Source: Methanosarcina sp. (lineage in GTDB: Archaea; Halobacteriota; Methanosarcinia; Methanosarcinales; Methanosarcinaceae). From it: DNA of 57,198 nt. Location: positions 1 through 57,198 of the forward strand of contig NZ_JAQUVZ010000021.1 of the NCBI RefSeq assembly GCF_028693135.1, in the 5' to 3' direction. Within the stretch, counting starts at the first letter, position 1; the number at the start of each line of letters is the position of its first letter. The position numbers and the translations under genes are program-made. The notes below the pieces were generated by a model. It was not told the DNA's origin, made no database searches, and saw only the letters and a program-made list of their open reading frames with translations. Below, one piece after another: positions 27,364 through 35,200 of the stretch.

Positions 27364-28304
27364 TCAGGTTCTTTTATTAGTAACTGCCTTTTGTAAAACT
27401 GGCACAAAGTGGAAGCATTCGCCTGGAGCTGTGCTGGGATCTACGTGAATAGTAGTGCCTGAAATATGTGGCAAATTCTTCAGAAGCTTTTCTCTTATTG
27501 CATTGGCAATTTCGTGTCCCTCTTCAACTGAAAGAGAAGATGAAACAGCAACGTTGATCTCTGCATGAAGCCTATGACCTATCCAGCGAACTTTACTTGT
27601 ATCAATAACTATTTTCAGAATAGTTATTGTAATCAGCAGACCAATAAGGGGATCAATTATTGGATACCTAACCATACTCCTATTGCTCCTATAAGTACTG
27701 CAAGACTGGTCAAGCCATCAACTCTAGCATGGTAACCATCAGCAATTAGGGCTGCACTGCCAATTTCATTTCCAACTTTTATCCTCACCTGTGCCACTAT
27801 TTCATTTCCAATGCAGCCAATAATTCCGGCAGCAGCTACAGCATATAAATGCTTTATTGGCTGGGGATTAAAAAGCCTGTTAATAGATTCATATCCTGCT
27901 ACAATTGCACTGAACAAGATCAGGAGAACGATAATCACACCTGCAATATCTTCCATTCTGCCATATCCGTAGGAAAAGCTTTTGCTTGGCTTCCTTCTTG
28001 TCAAGATAAAAGCTATTGCAAGGGGGATTGCAGTTGCAGCGTCCCCGAAATTATGAATTGTGTCCGCAAGAAGGGCAACACTTCCAGACATAAAAACAAT
28101 GATAAATTGCAGAATCGCTGTTATCATCATTCCTATAAATGACCATTTAAGAACCCGGAGCCCTTTACTCGTAGCAAGTGTAGGGGGATCCATCTTTCCA
28201 TGAGTATGGCTGTGCCCGTGAAAATGAGAGAAAAACCCATGTTTATGATTTTGCTTATGGAGATCCTCAGAAGTATTATTCTCATTTAATTGCGCACTGT
28301 TCAT
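27364..28304 (-). pseudogene. cation diffusion facilitator (CDF) transporter, frameshifted and internally deleted
   Basis: The N-terminal part (28304-27657) has a His-rich cytoplasmic start (HGFFSHFHGHSHTHGK) and TM segments including the CDF metal site HNFGD (DTIHNFGD) and HARVDG. It then stops after GVWLGIQ. The remainder (PIIDPLIGLLITITILKIVI ... ) lies in the next frame and overlaps; one missing G in TTAGGTATCC explains the shift. A second lesion follows: IVIDTSK is joined directly to VRWIGHRLHAEINVAV, so about 30-35 residues normally between TM6 and the cytoplasmic domain (the R-LMDGVDPE region) are absent. Intact CDF proteins export Zn, Cd, Co or Fe. The two lesions suggest inactivation. 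It lies downstream of the AEC and ArsR genes on the same strand. Confidence 0.85.
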
Positions 28305-28362
28305 TTCATCACCAAATTTAAGGCAAATGTAGCAAGCATAGAAGGATCTACTTTTCCGTAAG

Positions 28363-29283
28363 TCACGTTGTGAAAAACACCACCAAGGGAATCGTCACTA
28401 TACTTACAGCCAGCGTTGCAGCCGTTATCCCAGCGGCGTAGGCACCTTCGTGTCCGTATAGCTTTGCGATCATTGGTACGACCGTCATCGTCGGCAGGGA
28501 CATCAGGATGATCATTGACCAGATCATGTTATTCGGCAGATCCGTCATCAACAGGAGCTTGCCCAAAAGGATCGGCAAAATAATCATTTTAACAACAATG
28601 CCGAAATACAGATCTTTTGTTTTGAATGCGGTCTTCCAGTCGGAGTAGAAGATCAAGGCGCCCAGATAGATCATGGCCATAGCGCCAACCGCGTTTTTAA
28701 TCGTCTGAAGTGTGTCATCGACGACCGTCGGCAGCTTGACACCGATCATAATGAAGATGAGTGCCAAAGCGATCGCAACGATGTTGGGGTTCACAAAGCT
28801 CTTTAATGTTATTTTCGCTTTTTTATCGGATGCAGTTGCAAGATACACCCCATAAGTCCAGAACAGGAGTTGATCGACAATACTGAACAACGCTAGATAC
28901 AAAATGCCGTCCTTCGGAAATAGAGCTATAAGCAGCGGTACACCGACAAATCCGGTGTTTCCGAAAATGAACGCAAACTGAAAAACCTTTGCTTTGTCGC
29001 CGGTCGGGCAAAGCCCTTTTGCTATAATCCAGGTAACGGCTGAAATGATCACATAAAACAGAGCTGCAAGACCGATCATTGTGGCATTCTCCCAGATCAT
29101 CTGCCTTGTCGTTCCGGCATAGGTCATATAAAAGATCAGCACAGGCAGAAGGATCTTTGAAACCAGTTTGGCAAGATCCGGTAGATAATTTTCCTGGATA
29201 ACACCCTGCCTAGCCGCCACATTTCCGACTAGAAGAATACTGAAGAAAAGGATCATCTGATGAATGACGATTGAAAACAACAT
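28363..29283 (-). CDS. AEC-family transporter (auxin efflux carrier / malate permease type)
   Basis: A 306-residue membrane protein with about ten TM segments and the family's internal symmetry of two five-helix halves; GNTGFVGVPLLIALF is the AEC signature of the first half, and SLPTMTVVPMIAKLYGHEGAYAAG of the second has been matched only in outline. Family members carry organic acids (malate) or related anions across the membrane. I use ATG 29283, preceded by AAGGAG 9 bases upstream; the longer frame to 29337 adds an unlikely hydrophilic start. The palindrome CTATAAG-N6-CTTATAG at 29399 lies upstream and recurs before the arsR-type gene, so the carrier is probably under its control. Codon use (for example many GCG, ACC and ATC-GTC runs) differs from neighbours, hinting at transfer. 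Confidence 0.88.
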   Translation of the reverse strand: MLFSIVIHQMILFFSILLVGNVAARQGVIQENYLPDLAKLVSKILLPVLIFYMTYAGTTRQMIWENATMIGLAALFYVIISAVTWIIAKGLCPTGDKAKVFQFAFIFGNTGFVGVPLLIALFPKDGILYLALFSIVDQLLFWTYGVYLATASDKKAKITLKSFVNPNIVAIALALIFIMIGVKLPTVVDDTLQTIKNAVGAMAMIYLGALIFYSDWKTAFKTKDLYFGIVVKMIILPILLGKLLLMTDLPNNMIWSMIILMSLPTMTVVPMIAKLYGHEGAYAAGITAATLAVSIVTIPLVVFFTT

Positions 29284-29398
29284 CTTGTAAATCTCCTTTT
29301 TGTTTATCTTAAAAGCGCGATAGGAATGCTGAGCCACCCGCGCGCCTGCGATATTTGCGAATCAGTTCATATAATTGTATTTCCCATTCTCTATAAGT

Positions 29399-29418
29399 CT
29401 ATAAGCAACTACTTATAG
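29399..29418. promoter_or_regulatory. palindromic operator before the AEC transporter
   Basis: Perfect CTATAAG-CAACTA-CTTATAG. The core TATAAG-N6-CTTATA is identical in layout to the site at 29863. A half-site (ACTTATAA) follows near 29452. It probably binds the ArsR-family protein encoded next door. Confidence 0.6.
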
Positions 29419-29478
29419 TCACGACGCTATATATATTCACTAACATTCGAATACTTATAATCAAGACACAATATCAGC

Positions 29479-29838
29479 TTACTGATGCTTATTATTATTA
29501 TTATTATAAGGACATTTGTCACAGGAGAAATTATATTGGCATCTCTCAAAGGCTGTCTTAAATAGTTCATCTATGTCCTTTCTATATTCAGCTAACACAT
29601 CGGAATTAATTTTATAGAAGACTCTAAAACCTCTTCGATTTTCTTCAAGTATTCCAATATTCTTTAAAACCTTTATATGCTGGGACACGGCAGGTTGAGA
29701 AATGCCAAGTTGTTTAGCCACATCAGAAACACAAAAGGTTTCATTATTATTAGAAGCAAATATTTTTACTATTTTTAGTCTTTTCTCATCACCAAGGGCT
29801 TTGAGAACTTCAGCCATGCTTTTTATATGACCTTGCAT
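29479..29838 (-). CDS. ArsR/SmtB-family transcriptional regulator
   Basis: A 119-residue winged-helix repressor: LKALGDEKRLKIVKIF (N-terminal helix), VSDVAKQLGISQPAVSQHIK (helix-turn-helix), and a beta-wing with RRGFRVFYKIN. The C-terminus has a Cys cluster, CQYNFSCDKCPY, that could bind metal or sense redox state, followed by five Asn encoded by an ATT/AAT microsatellite. GAGG lies 7 bases before the ATG. Family knowledge: ArsR proteins leave DNA on binding metal, or on thiol oxidation. The palindrome TATAAG-N6-CTTATA upstream (29863-29880) and its twin before the AEC gene suggest autoregulation and control of the transporter. Confidence 0.92.
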   Translation of the reverse strand: MQGHIKSMAEVLKALGDEKRLKIVKIFASNNNETFCVSDVAKQLGISQPAVSQHIKVLKNIGILEENRRGFRVFYKINSDVLAEYRKDIDELFKTAFERCQYNFSCDKCPYNNNNNKHQ

Positions 29839-29862
29839 TAATTTACCTCTTAATTATAAGTA

Positions 29863-29880
29863 TATAAGCATTCTCTTATA
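29863..29880. promoter_or_regulatory. palindromic operator before arsR
   Basis: TATAAG-CATTCT-CTTATA, with a further ATTATAAG half-site just before it. It is 25-42 bases upstream of the ArsR start, where it would overlap the transcription start or leader. Confidence 0.6.
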
Positions 29881-30812
29881 CATATTTGTCAGGTATTACA
29901 AATAATTTTCTATTTTACCCTGTTTCATCAAATACTGGAAGTTATACCCTGGCAAAAAAGGTATCCTCTTCAAGTTAGATGGAAATCCCTTCATTTTTCA
30001 ATCAAATGCATTTTTCTTTTTGTTTTATCCTGAAATTATTTCACTTTGACACTTTTAGTAAGTTCAATATTAACGATTTTTATAAAATTCAAAACTACGA
30101 CTGTTTTTCGATATCAAGAACAGTATAAAAAAGAGACTATGTGTATCAGATAATTTTTTTGCATTTGATAGTGAGTAATCGAAGGTAAAATGTATGAATT
30201 TACAATATTAAGTCAAATGATAACGATTTTAGAATTATGTCTAAAGTCTATGGAATAGATATTTACTAAAACACATAGCTGCATTTATCCGACATCGGTT
30301 TTATTCATTGAGTCAACAAAATCCAATAAATTTCTCGTTTTTAATTTCTAATCGTTTTAATATAATGGTGCAAAAAAGAATTCATCCATTAGATGAACGT
30401 GTTACTTCTCATTTTATATTTTCGTACTATGCATGTTTTGTACCTATACTCAGAAATTCAGAAAAATTGATTGGAATTTGTCTTAGGGAATCTATCCGAG
30501 GTAATTTTTCATTTTAGAATGGCTTAATCGGCGGAAACTCCCGTATTCCTATAGTCCCCGGAATGAATTAGTTTAGAAAAGTAGGTTTAAAGCAGACTGT
30601 TAAAATTACTGAAGTTGTGACATTATCTTCAATTTGATTCTTTTTAAAGTATGTTTGCTGGATTATGTTAAACACACCATCGTTACATTTATACAGGTTC
30701 AAAAATTTTGTGTTTTTTTAACGGAGGTATTTTAATCCTTTAAATCAAGAAATATGTTCTTTTTATCCTCATTTTTCAGACTAACTTTTAAATACTTGAA
30801 AAGATGTCACAT
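29881..30812. other. AT-rich intergenic region
   Basis: There is no supported gene; the 69-codon frame at 30308 lacks a Shine-Dalgarno and coding character. Near 30718-30735 an ACGGAGGTATTTT stretch looks like a ribosome-binding site but is followed by no ORF. Near 30530-30570 a GGCGGAAACTCCCG segment may be another element end. Confidence 0.35.
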
Positions 30813-30813
30813 G

Positions 30814-30858
30814 TTAAAGTGTTTGAGGGAGTATCCCGGACTCCTCCAAACACTTTAA
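30814..30858 (+). promoter_or_regulatory. strong 19-bp hairpin upstream of a small ORF
   Basis: TTAAAGTGTTTG (30814-30825) pairs with CAAACACTTTAA (30847-30858), extended inward by GGGAGT / ACTCCT around an ATCCCGG loop, with one mismatch and one G-U. It is not followed by a T-tract on either strand, so it is not a typical terminator. It ends 17 bases before the ATG of the 38-residue ORF, close to the ribosome-binding site, so it could be a structured leader or part of a small RNA. Confidence 0.55.
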
Positions 30859-30875
30859 AGAAAAAAGGTGTTACT

Positions 30876-30992
30876 ATGAATCTGACATTGAAACATAAAA
30901 GCTTTGTTGTAATATTCGAGCCTTCGGATAAACAGGTGTTGATTTGCATCGGACTAATATTTGGATTAAATAACGTTTTCTCCTACGTTTGA
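30876..30992 (+). CDS. possible 38-residue small membrane protein
   Basis: ATG at 30876, preceded by AAAGGTG with 5-base spacing. The product begins MNLTLKHKSFVVIFEPSD, and the second half (VLICIGLIFGLNNVFSYV) is hydrophobic enough for one membrane pass. A strong hairpin lies immediately upstream. No family is recognised; it could be a leader peptide or a chance ORF. Confidence 0.35.
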   Translation: MNLTLKHKSFVVIFEPSDKQVLICIGLIFGLNNVFSYV

Positions 30993-31159
30993 AAAGGGTT
31001 TTCCTGATTATTGTTTATTCAGAACTTTTTTTCTTTTTCGTTGAGATAGTTGTCCTGCAACTAGCAAACAGGTTTCTTTTTTCGAGTTCTTAGTAAAGAA
31101 GGTTTTTCCGCAATTCTTATAGGCTTTTTCTATTAGGATTTCTCTCCTTTCCCTGTTCT

Positions 31160-31262
31160 TGAGCGAGCGAAGCCTCACTACTATAACCCATAAATAAGTC
31201 CTCTTGAGCGCAGCGAAAAGGACCGCGTACTCCCGAGGCGCAACTCGGGTGGCGCAACTCGG
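31160..31262 (-). repeat. dispersed repeat, copy 2
   Basis: On the minus strand GTACGCGGTCCTTTTCGCTG ... CTCAAGAGGACT ... TAGTAGTGAGGCTT matches 21966-22050. It also contains a GGCGCAACTCGGG duplication and abuts the stop of the U32 gene. Confidence 0.6.
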
Positions 31263-31266
31263 GCGC

Positions 31267-33981
31267 TCAAACGCCCTTAAAGTAATGCCCTGTCGTATAT
31301 TCAATCCCTCTTATAGGTTTCAGCTTTGCCTCTTTTCCTGCAATTGCCTCTTTATATGCCTCTAAGATCTCTTCTATCTCGGCAGTAGTGTTGAACGAAA
31401 GGTCAAGCCTGAGCACGTCCACGCCGTACCCTTTCATTTTCGGAACGTATTTCAGCATGTCAAGCACCTTTGAATTATAGATAAGGGTCCGGGTGCCAAG
31501 GCGCTGGACGGGAAATTCGGAGCCACTCTGGTCAACAAGAAGCACTTCACTTTCTTCTCTTACGATTTTCCGGTCAACAAGGGGTTTTAAGAGGTCATTT
31601 TCCGTAATCAACATCACTTCTCGCCCATAAACCAGAATTTCGGTCTGGCCTGAATCCCCACATGCCTGAAGAGCTTCACAGACATGTTTTATTTCGCTCA
31701 GGTTCAGTTCGCTTGAAAGGGTTGCCCTGTACGCTCCTGCCTGGTAGAAAGTGCTCGCAGTAAAAGCATTGAATATATTGAAGTCCTTCTGGGCGACAAA
31801 AGGTATGGAAAGCTCTTTTGCAAGCTGTGCGGTTCCCAGGCTAGAACATGCCACACTGAAGCCGGCATCCCTTATTTGTTCCAGCAGGGGTTTTAATTCG
31901 GCCAGTTCACTGTCATGGGTTATCCTTGGAATCCTGAATACAAGTTCAATTCTTTCTGTTTTCAGGTCCTCAAGCTTCTCCGCGTTTTTGGGAGACATCA
32001 GCTCCTCGAACAATGATACCGGAACATAGGCGATATCTGCTCCAGATTCGGCTGCCTGTAAGAGATAAGAAATTCCCTGCACTTCAACGCTCAGGAGGAG
32101 TTTCTTTGAAGCTGTATCTCTTGCCCTGGTCCTGCTTATGCTGCCTTCATTCTTGCTAACTTCATTCTTGCTAACTTCATTCTTGCTAACTTCATTCTTG
32201 CTGCCTTCATTTTCGCTAACTTCATTCTCATTTTCGGCACCGTTTTCTACAGCGCACAGGTGGGTGCACAGGTGGTTGAAATTTGCAAGGTCAGGGTGTT
32301 TTTGCTCTTTTTTATTTTCCGTCAGGGTTTTTTTCAGCAGGAGCTCTGCAGCCTTTCGCCTTGCATTCTTCAGCACACAGACCGGGATAAAGATGTTCTC
32401 GTCAGCTTCGATCTCAATGGAGGCGGCTTCGAAAGGAGTGTCTCCAAGACTTTCCATCGCCTTTCTTATCTGCTCTTCAGTGGTTGGGGCTCTTTCGGCT
32501 TCCTGGACGATATAGTCGTCTACAAATTCTGCATATGCAGCTTCTTCTGTTCTGCTGCTTTCTTCGCTTTCTGGGCTGTTTCCACTTTCTGGGCTGTTTC
32601 CACTTTCTGCGCTTTTTCCGCTTTCTGCGCTTTTTCCGCTTTCTGCCCTGATCTCAACCTTAAAATGCTCCCCTTTTCTGGCTCTTGCCTTCAGGCTTAC
32701 GGGGAGAGCTTCTAGTTTTGTTTTCTGAAGGGTATCAAGGAGCTGCGTATCTGTTGTGAGGTAGAGTTCGTCCCCCCGCTGGACAGCTCTGCCTGTCTTT
32801 GAGCTGATCTCAAGCCCTACTTTTTCGTCTTTTTTTGCGCTTTTTACTTGCTCGCCTGTAATCGTTATAATCCCTGTTACTGCAGAGCCGAGCATCCTTT
32901 CCCGCGTGAAGAGGCTTATTCCGTCTTTTACCTGGATATCTTCTTCAAGCCGGACTGTAAGTTTTGTGTTCCCTTTTGAACGGGAAAGGTCCAGGACTTT
33001 TCCGAGGAAGGCTCCGTAGTTTGAGCTATATTTGGGATGAGACACGCCTTTTTCCCCGAGGATGAAGCCCCGCGTAAAGCCTCTGTAAAAAAGTTTGGCA
33101 AGCTTTGCTTCCCTTGCTTCAAGCTCTTCCTTTGTTGGATTTTCTCCGGCCCTGCAGATGCCTTCAACTGCAGCTTTGTAGGCAGCGGCACTTGCAGTCA
33201 CATACTCGGGCTTTTTCATCCTGCCTTCGATTTTGAGGCTAACAACCCCGGTTTTTACGATATCCTCAAGCCCTGTGAGCGTGGAAAGTTCGGCACAGCT
33301 TATGGGGTAACTTCCCCCTATATGCCTTTCATCAATTTCCCGGCCGTCTACCAGAAAATTGTATCTGCGCCGGCAGGGCTGAGCACAGGCTCCCCTGTTT
33401 GCGCTCCTGTCGTGCAAAAAACTGCTGAAAAGGCATTTTCCTGAGTAAGAATAGCAGAGGGCTCCATGGACGAAGATCTCGATACCCACTTTAGAGTGGT
33501 CCACAATATCCTTTACCTCGGCTGTGGTAAGTTCCCTGGAAACGATCACTCTTTTTGCACCCAGCCCTGCTGCAAAATCCACTCCATTTTTATTGTGGAT
33601 AGTCATCTGCGTGCTTGCGTGAAGGTCCAGGTCCGGATAGATCTCCCTTAAAAGCCTGAGAAGCCCGAGGTCCTGTAGAATAATAGCATCGATTCCGGAT
33701 GCGTATGCGCGGTCCACTATCTCAAGGGCATGCTGCAGTTCTTTTTGTTTTATGGGGATGTTCAGGGCAAGGTAAACAAGGACTCCGTGTGAGTGAGCCA
33801 GGTCAACAGCAGCTTCCAGGTCATCAATGGTGAAGTTTTTGGCTCCCTGGCGGGCATTGAATTCGCCAACTCCAAGATAAACGGCATCTGCTCCTCCCTT
33901 GATTGCACCAAGCAGAGCTTCGTTGTCGCCGACCGGGGAAAGGATTTCCGGGGGATTGCAAGATATATTTTTGTCAGACAT
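31267..33981 (-). CDS. U32-family peptidase/hydroxylase-like protein with duplicated module
   Basis: A 904-residue protein. N-terminal TIM-barrel U32 domain (about 10-300) with the family signature EIFVHGALCYSYSGKCLFSS and CAQPCRRRY (conserved Cys cluster), then a DUF3656-type region (about 380-560) and a second U32-like barrel (about 620-890). Two hydrophilic inserts are tandem repeats: ESGKSA/ESGNSP units (about 445-475) and KNEVS units (about 590-620). Bacterial relatives RlhA and TrhP are needed for hydroxylation of 23S rRNA or tRNA; older names call them collagenases. The archaeal role is probably RNA hydroxylation, by inference. The start ATG at 33981 lacks an obvious Shine-Dalgarno; a tandem array lies just upstream. 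It is monocistronic. Confidence 0.92.
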   Translation of the reverse strand: MSDKNISCNPPEILSPVGDNEALLGAIKGGADAVYLGVGEFNARQGAKNFTIDDLEAAVDLAHSHGVLVYLALNIPIKQKELQHALEIVDRAYASGIDAIILQDLGLLRLLREIYPDLDLHASTQMTIHNKNGVDFAAGLGAKRVIVSRELTTAEVKDIVDHSKVGIEIFVHGALCYSYSGKCLFSSFLHDRSANRGACAQPCRRRYNFLVDGREIDERHIGGSYPISCAELSTLTGLEDIVKTGVVSLKIEGRMKKPEYVTASAAAYKAAVEGICRAGENPTKEELEAREAKLAKLFYRGFTRGFILGEKGVSHPKYSSNYGAFLGKVLDLSRSKGNTKLTVRLEEDIQVKDGISLFTRERMLGSAVTGIITITGEQVKSAKKDEKVGLEISSKTGRAVQRGDELYLTTDTQLLDTLQKTKLEALPVSLKARARKGEHFKVEIRAESGKSAESGKSAESGNSPESGNSPESEESSRTEEAAYAEFVDDYIVQEAERAPTTEEQIRKAMESLGDTPFEAASIEIEADENIFIPVCVLKNARRKAAELLLKKTLTENKKEQKHPDLANFNHLCTHLCAVENGAENENEVSENEGSKNEVSKNEVSKNEVSKNEGSISRTRARDTASKKLLLSVEVQGISYLLQAAESGADIAYVPVSLFEELMSPKNAEKLEDLKTERIELVFRIPRITHDSELAELKPLLEQIRDAGFSVACSSLGTAQLAKELSIPFVAQKDFNIFNAFTASTFYQAGAYRATLSSELNLSEIKHVCEALQACGDSGQTEILVYGREVMLITENDLLKPLVDRKIVREESEVLLVDQSGSEFPVQRLGTRTLIYNSKVLDMLKYVPKMKGYGVDVLRLDLSFNTTAEIEEILEAYKEAIAGKEAKLKPIRGIEYTTGHYFKGV

Positions 33982-34013
33982 ATTCGATCAGGGGTATTTT
34001 CTTCAGGTTAGAT

Positions 34014-34102
34014 CAGATGTATTTTCTTCAGGTAACTGTAATTTCTTCAGGTAACTGTAATTTCTTCAGGGAACTGTATTTTCTTCAGGTAACTGTAATT
34101 TC
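34014..34102. repeat. 19-bp tandem array upstream of the U32 gene
   Basis: About four copies of TTTCTTCAGGTAACTGTAA, one with GGGAACTGTAT. It is within 35-120 bases of the U32 start, in its presumed leader or promoter. The rest of the gap to 34511 holds no gene. Confidence 0.8.
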
Positions 34103-34511
34103 GGGTGAATGGAAAATTTTGATATCTGAAAAGTGACGGGAACTGTTGAGAAAAAGATTTATGTAAATCAGTTCCGAGCCTATTTAAACCGTAAAGGCGC
34201 TTCTCGCATAAAAAATGGATGGTAAAGTCCGTAATGTCAACAGAGTAGGTCAGCTCCTCTTAGCCTGTTTTTATGATCTCTTAGCCTGTTTTATCAGGTT
34301 TATTCTGGTGGGTGCCTTTTTTGATGTTATCCCCCAACTTTGCGATTTTATGATGTCAGTTTCACACTGAAACTTAATTAAATAAATAAAATAGATATAC
34401 CAATAACTCTTAGTATTATTGGTAAAGTTCTTTATTTTAGGAAGTGCTATTTCCAATCAATGTGATCATGCATTCAAGGCTAAGAAAGTAATGGGGATTA
34501 AAGTGGTTTAG

Positions 34512-34886
34512 ATGTATTTGCCCATGAAGAGCGTACTTGTCGTGGAAGATGATCCTTTAATTATGGAACTTGTCAGGACCCTATTGGTTTCATTTGGATA
34601 CGACCCAATAGAAGCTGTTGATGGTGCCATGGCTATTGAACTCAGTAAAAAAAATAGCTTAAACATTATATTATTAGATATACAGTTGCCCCGGATTGAT
34701 GGAACTGAAGTACTAAAAATATTGAAAGGAGATCCTGTCACACGTGAGATCCCGGTTATTGCCCTTACAGCCCATGCAATGCGCGGCGATGAGGAAAAGT
34801 TTCTGAAAGCAGGGTTTAGTGGTTATGTTTCCAAGCCCATCGACATTCAGAAATTCAAATCACTCATAATAGAGCTCATCGTATGA
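34512..34886 (+). CDS. single-domain response regulator
   Basis: A 124-residue receiver with an acidic pocket EDD (12-14), phospho-acceptor Asp56 in LLDIQLPRIDG, Thr in ALTAHA, and Lys in SKPIDIQ. There is no output domain. The second ATG (34524, MKSVLVVEDD) is the likelier start by comparison with its paralogue at 3596; neither ATG has a clear Shine-Dalgarno. The stop codon overlaps the edge of the IS200/IS605-derived element, which separates it from the kinase at 35201. In the paralogous locus the receiver and kinase are only 3 bases apart, so this pair was probably one operon before the insertion. Confidence 0.92.
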   Translation: MYLPMKSVLVVEDDPLIMELVRTLLVSFGYDPIEAVDGAMAIELSKKNSLNIILLDIQLPRIDGTEVLKILKGDPVTREIPVIALTAHAMRGDEEKFLKAGFSGYVSKPIDIQKFKSLIIELIV

Positions 34887-35157
34887 AGTGAACTACCCCC
34901 CGCTAAAGCTGTGAGGCTTCCTGCTTCATACCTCGAACTACCGTTCACAAGTCCACAGGCTCTACCCTCTGTCCCAGAGGTGAAAATTATTTAATACAAA
35001 TATTTCTGGTTTCCTTGGCTTGGTTATTGCTTAGGAATTCAGTACGTAATATGGGACTGGAAAGTATTTCAAGGTTAGAAGATAGCGAAAATGAGAGAAG
35101 TTTACGCCATTCATCCCGCAAGCTAAAGCAAGGGGCTTTATGCCTGTCACAAGTAAA
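34885..35157 (-). mobile_element. IS200/IS605-derived non-autonomous element (copy 2)
   Basis: Nearly identical to 8919-9190 over its whole length but inverted. On the plus strand it begins GTGAACTACCCCCCGCTAAA and ends TGTCACAAGTAAA. In LE-to-RE orientation it follows TTTAC, like copy 1. It lies exactly between the response regulator stop and the histidine kinase, and creates a spurious in-frame N-terminal extension of the kinase frame to 35015. Confidence 0.75.
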
Positions 35158-35200
35158 AACAGAGAGAAGGGTATTATTTTTATTCTACGGGGAAAATACA

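Noticed and set aside
30308-30517. 69-codon plus-strand ORF
   Set aside because: There is no Shine-Dalgarno, composition is that of AT-rich spacer, and no family is recognised.
34271-34456. 61-codon minus-strand ORF
   Set aside because: It lacks a Shine-Dalgarno and looks like chance in AT-rich DNA.
35015-35200. N-terminal 62 codons of the kinase frame
   Set aside because: The segment lies within the inserted IS200/IS605-derived element, so it is an accidental extension.
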